The notes under the pieces: model-generated
Told to the model about the DNA's origin: nothing
Database searches by the model: none
Seen by the model: the letters and a program-made list of their open reading frames with translations, nothing else
Source: Flavihumibacter cheonanensis
GTDB taxonomy: Bacteria > Bacteroidota > Bacteroidia > Chitinophagales > Chitinophagaceae
Direction of reading: 5' to 3'
Assembly (NCBI RefSeq): GCF_022352215.1
Contig: NZ_JAKRWF010000002.1
Coordinates: 806,001-870,000, forward strand
Length of the DNA: 64,000 bases
Shown here: positions 59,532 to 64,000 of the stretch, in pieces
Numbering within the stretch: the stretch's first letter is position 1
Layout: each line of letters begins with the position of its first letter
Position numbers and translations under genes: made by a program

Positions 59532-60179
59532 ATGTCGCACCACTCCATTGCTTCCATCCGGAAAGATTATATGCAACATCGTTTAACTGAAGCGGATGTT
59601 GCGAAAGATCCTATTACACAGTTCACCAACTGGTGGCAGGAAGCACTGAAAAGTGAAATTGATGAAGTGAATGCAATGACCCTCGCTACGGCTTCAGCAG
59701 ATGGGTTTCCATCCGCACGGATTGTATTGCTGAAGGGATACGATACAAATGGATTTGTTTTTTATACCAACTATCATAGTTTCAAAGGACAGCAACTGGA
59801 AGAAAACCCCAGGGCATGCCTGGTTTTTTTCTGGAAGGAATTGGAGCGCCAGGTACGTATCACCGGTCTTATTCACAAAGTTAGCAGTGAAGAGAGTGAT
59901 GAATATTTTCACAGTCGACCGGAAAGTAGCCGCATTGGAGCCTGGACATCACCGCAGAGCCAGGTAATCGAAAACCGGGAACAACTGGAAGAAAAGGAGA
60001 AAGAATTGAAAATAGCCTTTGAAGGAAAGGAAATTCCAAGACCGCTGCATTGGGGTGGCTATCGCGTGAAGCCACTAATCGTAGAATTCTGGCAGGGCAG
60101 ACCGAGTCGATTGCACGACCGGATTCAATATACAATGGAAGATAATGGTGGATGGAAGATAGAACGCCTGGCACCATAA
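59532..60179 (+). CDS. pdxH: Pyridoxamine 5'-phosphate oxidase
   Basis: FMN enzyme of 215 residues that makes pyridoxal 5'-phosphate from the pyridoxine or pyridoxamine phosphate. RIVLLKGYDTNGFVFYTNYH, SFKGQQLEENPRACLVFFW, SRIGAWTSPQSQVI and the C-terminal WGGYRVKPLIVEFWQGRPSR (sites for FMN and PLP) are present. The ATG at 59532 starts the conserved SIRKDYM region shortly after; six in-frame codons upstream are ignored. Confidence 0.96.
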   Translation: MSHHSIASIRKDYMQHRLTEADVAKDPITQFTNWWQEALKSEIDEVNAMTLATASADGFPSARIVLLKGYDTNGFVFYTNYHSFKGQQLEENPRACLVFFWKELERQVRITGLIHKVSSEESDEYFHSRPESSRIGAWTSPQSQVIENREQLEEKEKELKIAFEGKEIPRPLHWGGYRVKPLIVEFWQGRPSRLHDRIQYTMEDNGGWKIERLAP

Positions 60180-60200
60180 CCATCCAACCATTCAACCTCT

Positions 60201-60323
60201 TTACGCTTTCTTCTCAGCAGCTGCAGCGGCTTTTTTAGCCTGAGCTGGACGAGCCGGACGGCTTTTGCCAAAAGAACCTTTGAAGATTTTACCTTTCTTG
60301 GTTTTTTTATCTCCTCTACCCAT
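60201..60323 (-). CDS. 30S ribosomal protein bTHX
   Basis: Very small basic ribosomal protein of 40 residues, MGRGDKKTKKGKIFKGSFGK then SRPARPAQAKKAAAAAEKKA. The MGRGDxKTKKGKIFKGSFGK block is typical of THX, which sits in the head of the small subunit in Thermus and is conserved in Bacteroidota. The ATG at 60323 is chosen; the frame is open further upstream but without similarity. It lies 100 bp after the HU gene on the same strand. Confidence 0.92.
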   Translation of the reverse strand: MGRGDKKTKKGKIFKGSFGKSRPARPAQAKKAAAAAEKKA

Positions 60324-60401
60324 AATAAAAAATTTAGACGGCGAAGGTACATAAAAAATAGAAAGGGAACAGGTAAAACCCATTCCCCTTCCGCGGAAAG
60401 C

Positions 60402-60420
60402 GGCATCTGAAGGAGATGCC
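60402..60420 (-). other. Stem-loop in the HU 3' region
   Basis: GGCATCT and AGATGCC form a 7-bp stem with a 5-nt loop just after the HU stop codon on the minus strand. No T run follows, so it may protect the message rather than end it; bTHX could be read from the same transcript. Confidence 0.4.
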
Positions 60421-60425
60421 TCCGA

Positions 60426-60695
60426 TTATAATTTAGAAGACAGTTCTTTACCAGCCTTAAAGCGGGCAACTTTTTTAGCCTTAATCTTGATAACTGCCCC
60501 AGTTTGAGGGTTACGACCATTACGGGCGGCTCTTTTACTAACAGAGAAGGTACCGAAACCTACCAGGGTAACTTTACCACCACCTTTCAGCGTTTTGGTA
60601 ACTGCCTCGATGAAAGAGTCCAGGGCAGCATTCGCCTGTGTCTTGGTAATTTCTGCATCCTCAGCAAGTTTCGCGATTAATTCAGCTTTGTTCAT
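60426..60695 (-). CDS. hup: HU-family DNA-binding protein
   Basis: Nucleoid protein HU of 89 residues, which bends and compacts [23 protein letters not shown] and [40 protein letters not shown] cover the helical base and the beta-arm with its conserved Arg-Asn-Pro tip. A good promoter stands upstream. The arm and Pro make HU, not IHF, the likely class. Confidence 0.96.
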   Translation of the reverse strand: MNKAELIAKLAEDAEITKTQANAALDSFIEAVTKTLKGGGKVTLVGFGTFSVSKRAARNGRNPQTGAVIKIKAKKVARFKAGKELSSKL

Positions 60696-60724
60696 AGTGT
60701 GAAATTTTAGAATTTTAAGCAGAA

Positions 60725-60754
60725 CAAATATATACGGTTTTTACATCCAGCAAA
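60725..60754 (-). promoter_or_regulatory. Promoter of the HU gene
   Basis: On the minus strand TTTG (60754-60751), then 18 bp, then TATATTTG (60732-60725): exact matches to the Bacteroidota -33 and -7 elements, about 30 bp before the ATG. Confidence 0.65.
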
Positions 60755-60825
60755 TCTTTTTTCAAATTTATTTATCCTCTTTTAGATCGCTGGAACCCGC
60801 ATCTAGGCTGCATTGTAGCGAAAAT

Positions 60826-61143
60826 TCAGGATTTGTCAGGGAAAACCTGCTGCATTACCGAACGAAATGCAATAAACTGATCACCCCAACGATCGAAACT
60901 TTTTTTTCTCAATGCTTCAGCATGATTACTGATATATTGATTGTACATGGCTTTTGATGGCGACATGTATTGTGCCGCATATGTTGGACCATCTGTTTCA
61001 TCTACTTCCACAAGTCGCAATAAACGACTGCTCTCAAAACAGCCGGTGGCCACAACTTCAGGCATATGTTCTGCTGTCATCCAATTGAGCCATTCTTCAT
61101 GTATGCCCCAGGTTAGCTGGATGGTTACATTGTAGATAAACAT
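60826..61143 (-). CDS. DUF4286 family protein
   Basis: Small 105-residue protein of the DUF4286 family, common in Bacteroidota and of unknown function. MFIYNVTIQLTWGIHEEWLN, WMTAEHMPEVVATGCF and TYAAQYMSPSKAMYNQYISN match the family over the full length; it has the look of a dimeric alpha-beta ferredoxin-like barrel. Two bp after xth on the same strand, so probably co-transcribed. Confidence 0.87.
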   Translation of the reverse strand: MFIYNVTIQLTWGIHEEWLNWMTAEHMPEVVATGCFESSRLLRLVEVDETDGPTYAAQYMSPSKAMYNQYISNHAEALRKKSFDRWGDQFIAFRSVMQQVFPDKS

Positions 61144-61145
61144 AG

Positions 61146-61913
61146 TTAATAGTTGATTTTTAGATATACAGGACAGTGATCACTGTGTTTTACATCCGGA
61201 TAGATTTCAGCATCGAGTAATTGTTTCTTCAACTCTTTGGTTACATTAATGTAATCAATACGCCAGCCTTTATTATTCAAGCGTACACTGGGGAAACGCT
61301 GGCTCCACCAGCTATAGCGATGCGGTTCAGGATGAAATTCACGGAAACTGTCCACCCATCCGGCTTCAAAGAATTTATCCATCCAGGTACGTTCCTCGGG
61401 TAGAAATCCGGATGATTTTTTATTGCCTTTGGGATCATGAATATCAATCTCTTTGTGTGCAATATTCCAGTCGCCACATACAATCAGCTTCGGTCTTTCT
61501 TTTCGTAACTGTTCTGTATAACCGAAAAACTCTTCGAGCCATTGATATTTATATAATTGTCTTTCATCACCGGATGTGCCGGAAGGGAAGTAGGCATTAA
61601 TGAGAGTAATGTCTCCATAATCAGCACGGATAACACGACCCTCTGCATCACTTTGCATAAAACCATTACCCATTTGAACCAGGTCTGGTTTGATTTTGGA
61701 AAAGATCGCTACGCCGCTGTACCCTTTCTTCTCTGCAGAGTACCAGTAATCATGAAAGCCAAGCGCTGTAATGGCTGCATGATTTACATTATCCTTGTGA
61801 GCTTTTGTTTCCTGTATACAGATAATATCAGCGGGATCTGTTTTCAGCCAATCGACAAATCCCTTATTCATAGCGGCTCTCAACCCATTGACATTATAAG
61901 ATATAATTCGCAT
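61146..61913 (-). CDS. xth: Exodeoxyribonuclease III
   Basis: AP endonuclease/3' exonuclease of 255 residues in base-excision repair. MRIISYNVNGLRAAMNKGF, IICIQETKAHKD (catalytic Glu), VCGDWNIAHKEIDIHDPKGN, and the C-terminal DYINVTKELKK with HSDHCPVYLKI (Asp-His) are all present. Either this ATG or the one four codons earlier could be the start; I take the shorter because it begins the conserved strand. The upstream LOG gene diverges 49 bp away. Confidence 0.95.
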   Translation of the reverse strand: MRIISYNVNGLRAAMNKGFVDWLKTDPADIICIQETKAHKDNVNHAAITALGFHDYWYSAEKKGYSGVAIFSKIKPDLVQMGNGFMQSDAEGRVIRADYGDITLINAYFPSGTSGDERQLYKYQWLEEFFGYTEQLRKERPKLIVCGDWNIAHKEIDIHDPKGNKKSSGFLPEERTWMDKFFEAGWVDSFREFHPEPHRYSWWSQRFPSVRLNNKGWRIDYINVTKELKKQLLDAEIYPDVKHSDHCPVYLKINY

Positions 61914-61962
61914 AACCCGTTTCATTTATTATATTGGTTTCAGATTGTTCAAATTTATTGAA

Positions 61963-62694
61963 ATGGCGCCTCAACAACCTATAATTCCTCCAAAAGAACT
62001 TTTTTACCTCGATGGACCCAAGCCCCGTAGTTATGAATTGGGCTTCGCTTTTAAAGTTTTCAGGCAATTTATAAAAGGATTCCGAACCCTGCACTTTGTT
62101 GGCCCCTGCATCACCGTATTTGGGTCTGCTCGTTTTCAGGAAGATCATCCCTATTATGAACTTGCAAGAGAATGCGGGCGAAGAATCGCGGGCCTCGGTT
62201 TTACCACCATGACAGGCGGTGGGCCGGGTGTTATGGAAGCTGCCAACCGGGGAGCATTTGAAGTGGGTGGCTATTCAGTAGGTTGTAATATCAGGCTTCC
62301 TTTTGAACAAAAGGCAAACCCCTATCTGAATAAATCCATCACCTTTGAACATTTTTTTGTGCGTAAGGTATTGCTGGTAAAATACTCGTATGCCTTCATC
62401 ATTATGCCGGGTGGCGTTGGAACCATGGACGAATTTTTTGAAACGTTGACGCTGGTACAAACCAAAACAATTATTCAGTTTCCAATCGTGTTGGTAGGTA
62501 AGGCATTTTATCAGCCGTTGATGGATTACCTTGAATTTATGAAAGAACAAAAGACCATTGGGGAACATGATCTTGATCTGGTATTATTAACAGACGATAT
62601 AGGAGAAGCAATGGATCATATCAATAAATACATTGGTACCAATTATCAAAAGAAACCACGTAAGAGCTTGTGGTGGTTATTCGAAAAAAAATAG
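61963..62694 (+). CDS. LOG-family protein (TIGR00730)
   Basis: Rossmann-fold protein of 243 residues of the LOG family, cytokinin-riboside-monophosphate phosphoribohydrolases in plants; bacterial members may act as nucleotide 5'-monophosphate hydrolases. Family motifs: TGGGPGVMEAANRGAFEVGG and MPGGVGTMDEFFETLTLVQT. The N-terminal extension with PKPRSYELGFAFKVFRQF is typical of the bacterial group. The ATG at 61963 is preferred to the TTG upstream. The CPBP gene begins 4 bp after its stop. Confidence 0.88.
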   Translation: MAPQQPIIPPKELFYLDGPKPRSYELGFAFKVFRQFIKGFRTLHFVGPCITVFGSARFQEDHPYYELARECGRRIAGLGFTTMTGGGPGVMEAANRGAFEVGGYSVGCNIRLPFEQKANPYLNKSITFEHFFVRKVLLVKYSYAFIIMPGGVGTMDEFFETLTLVQTKTIIQFPIVLVGKAFYQPLMDYLEFMKEQKTIGEHDLDLVLLTDDIGEAMDHINKYIGTNYQKKPRKSLWWLFEKK

Positions 62695-62698
62695 ACGG

Positions 62699-63463
62699 AT
62701 GGAAATAGTAGATGATGCTGAATATGAATGCAGTTCCTGTGGTGCTGGTTTACAACCAGAGGAAGTGATCTGTCATCAATGCGGACAACCAACCATTCCT
62801 GTTGAAGAGTGGGATGGCGCGTATGAGCGGTACCGTTTGATGGTGGTTATTTTTTTCAGTATCAATCTTTTCGTGTGCCTGTTGTTTAATTTCTGGCCCC
62901 CGGCGGGAGAAACGATAACAGGTTTGGTGTTGATAGATGGTTTTTTATTGAGCTGCGGACTTTTTTTCGCTTACCTGTTATGGCCGGACATTAAACCGCT
63001 TTTGAAATGGAATCATTTTGCATGGTGGCGACTCATACTGCTGATAGTAATGGCAGTTGGGGCAGCATTGGTGGTTAACTATGGTGTGAAATGGATTAAT
63101 GAAAAAATTTTTGAACGAGAACTCTATTACTATTCTTCTTTTCGTCATCTTTCGTATCCTAAAACAACCATGTTCCTGCTGATTGCATTGGTTCCGGCTT
63201 TTTCAGAAGAACTGGCCTATCGCGGAATTATCCAGGCAGGTTTATTAAAAATAATGCATGGAAGACAGGCAGTGGTACTTACTGCACTGCTGTTTGCCAT
63301 CATTCATATGAGCCTGATCTCCTTTGTCTGGTTGCTTCCATTCGCCTTATTTCTTGGCTGGCTAAGGCAACGCATGAATACGCTCTGGTATGGTGTTGTC
63401 ATTCACTTTTGTTTCAATGCAACTACCTGCCTGATGGAATTATTGGAACTGGGCTTACTGTGA
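62699..63463 (+). CDS. CPBP intramembrane protease with N-terminal zinc ribbon
   Basis: A 254-residue protein. Residues about 10-30 form a zinc ribbon (CSSCGAGLQPEEVICHQCG), followed by a polytopic membrane domain with the CPBP/Abi motifs: EELAYRGIIQAGLL (EExxxR type), FAIIHMSLISF (His) and WYGVVIHFCFNATTCL (His/Asn). CPBP proteins are membrane-embedded metalloproteases of the Rce1 type. The zinc ribbon suggests partner or nucleic-acid contacts. Starts 4 bp after the LOG gene; 9-bp convergent overlap with the SMR gene. Confidence 0.87.
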   Translation: MEIVDDAEYECSSCGAGLQPEEVICHQCGQPTIPVEEWDGAYERYRLMVVIFFSINLFVCLLFNFWPPAGETITGLVLIDGFLLSCGLFFAYLLWPDIKPLLKWNHFAWWRLILLIVMAVGAALVVNYGVKWINEKIFERELYYYSSFRHLSYPKTTMFLLIALVPAFSEELAYRGIIQAGLLKIMHGRQAVVLTALLFAIIHMSLISFVWLLPFALFLGWLRQRMNTLWYGVVIHFCFNATTCLMELLELGLL

Positions 63464-63784
63464 GGAAACGAATTTTAGCCCGATGATGGAAGCGATTAAG
63501 GTTGCCAGGAAAAACAATCTCCAGAACTCTGCCGGCTCCCGGAAATAAAAGATGCCAACCAACACAGTCCCCACTGCACCTATACCAGTCCAAACTGCAT
63601 ATGCTGTACCAATCGGAAGTGTTTGGGTTGCTTTATACAACAGGAACATACTGATGGAGAGGCATACAAAGAAACCTATCATCCAGTAAGTGGAAGTGAG
63701 GCCGCTTGTTTCCTTTGCCTTACCAAGGCAGGTTGCAAATCCCACTTCAAAAAATCCGGCAATGATCAGTAAAATCCAGTTCAT
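63455..63784 (-). CDS. sugE: SMR-family exporter, Gdx/SugE type
   Basis: Small multidrug-resistance protein of 109 residues with four hydrophobic helices and the conserved Glu in helix 1 (IAGFFEVGFATCLGKAKE). LPIGTAYAVWTGIGAVGTVL is the Gdx/SugE signature. Gdx members export guanidinium; others export quaternary ammonium compounds. It acts as a dual-topology dimer. No riboswitch is visible upstream. The stop overlaps the CPBP gene by 9 bp. Confidence 0.9.
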   Translation of the reverse strand: MNWILLIIAGFFEVGFATCLGKAKETSGLTSTYWMIGFFVCLSISMFLLYKATQTLPIGTAYAVWTGIGAVGTVLVGIFYFREPAEFWRLFFLATLIASIIGLKFVSSQ

Positions 63785-63805
63785 GGTTGGCGAAGTTTTT
63801 CATGA

Positions 63806-64000
63806 TTAATCTTCCAGGATGGGTCGCAGCCATCGGGTGATTTCTTCTATCGAAAGCCCTTTTCTATTGGCATAATCTTCGAGCTGATCCTCTTTGATTT
63901 TTCCAACACCAAAATACTGGCTTTGCGGATGTGCAAAATACCAGCCACATACGGAAGCTGCCGGATACATTGCCAATGATTCGGTAAGTGTGATTCCGGT
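63806..64000 (-). CDS. metH: Methionine synthase MetH, C-terminal end (partial)
   Basis: The last 64 codons of a minus-strand CDS run off the window end at 64000. They read [60 protein letters not shown] and end LED. This is the AdoMet-binding reactivation domain of cobalamin-dependent methionine synthase. The full gene of roughly 1200 codons should lie outside. A vitamin B12 riboswitch would be expected further upstream, out of view. Confidence 0.93.
   Translation of the reverse strand, partial: TGITLTESLAMYPAASVCGWYFAHPQSQYFGVGKIKEDQLEDYANRKGLSIEEITRWLRPILED

Overview
The window comes from a member of the Bacteroidota, most likely the family Chitinophagaceae. The sequence supports this with a complete SusC/SusD/SusE-type starch locus, a type IX secretion C-terminal signal on an amylase, a LytS/LytTR pair, fasciclin lipoproteins, ribosomal protein bTHX beside HU, and several promoters of the Bacteroidota type (TTTG near -33, TAnnTTTG near -7). 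It is chromosomal and mostly housekeeping and catabolic. I see no rRNA, tRNA, CRISPR array, prophage or insertion sequence. No gap between genes exceeds 300 bases.

Layout. 1-8.2 kb: end of a TonB-dependent receptor, then an L-rhamnose operon (rhaT, fused aldolase/dehydrogenase, rhaI, kinase). 8.2-15.4 kb: S9 peptidase, DUF2236 protein, lutABC (L-lactate oxidation) and an M90 peptidase. The rhamnose enzymes should yield lactate, so lutABC completes the route to pyruvate. 15.4-20.1 kb: two fasciclin lipoproteins followed by a LytS-type kinase, a LytTR regulator and a small outer-membrane protein. Both fasciclin genes carry 10-bp direct repeats with a 21-bp period about 53 bp before their ATG, as expected for LytTR sites. 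20.1-25.3 kb: mnmD, an AlkA-like glycosylase, a membrane-anchored patatin and obg. 25.3-31.6 kb: phenylacetate degradation genes paaR-E-A-B-C-D-G-I-Y on the minus strand, with two matching palindromes (C[T/G]AAC-N4-GTTAG) before paaR and paaA. 31.7-40.9 kb: a PfkB kinase, a lamin-tail protein, asd, a DUF2461 protein, a UbiD-like decarboxylase, a NUMOD4/HNH protein and ligA. 41-51.5 kb: starch locus (secreted GH13 amylase, NrtR-type Nudix regulator, susC, susD and two SusE/F lipoproteins), with one 15-bp operator-like palindrome before the amylase and a close match before susC. 51.5-64 kb: HD hydrolase, rplM-rpsI-rpsB-tsf, an ABC exporter, pyrH, a coiled-coil membrane protein, pdxH, bTHX, HU, xth, a LOG protein, a CPBP protease, an SMR exporter and the 3' end of metH.

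The strongest regulatory signal is upstream of asd (aspartate-semialdehyde dehydrogenase). A 20-codon leader whose first 12 codons are Met, Ile, Thr and Lys apart from one His is followed by mutually exclusive antiterminator and terminator hairpins. This is the textbook layout of ribosome-mediated attenuation, and the residues are end products of the aspartate pathway. Other regulatory calls (NrtR, PaaR and LytTR operators, REP-like palindromes) come from repeated motifs read directly in the sequence and are marked as inference where no experiment is implied.
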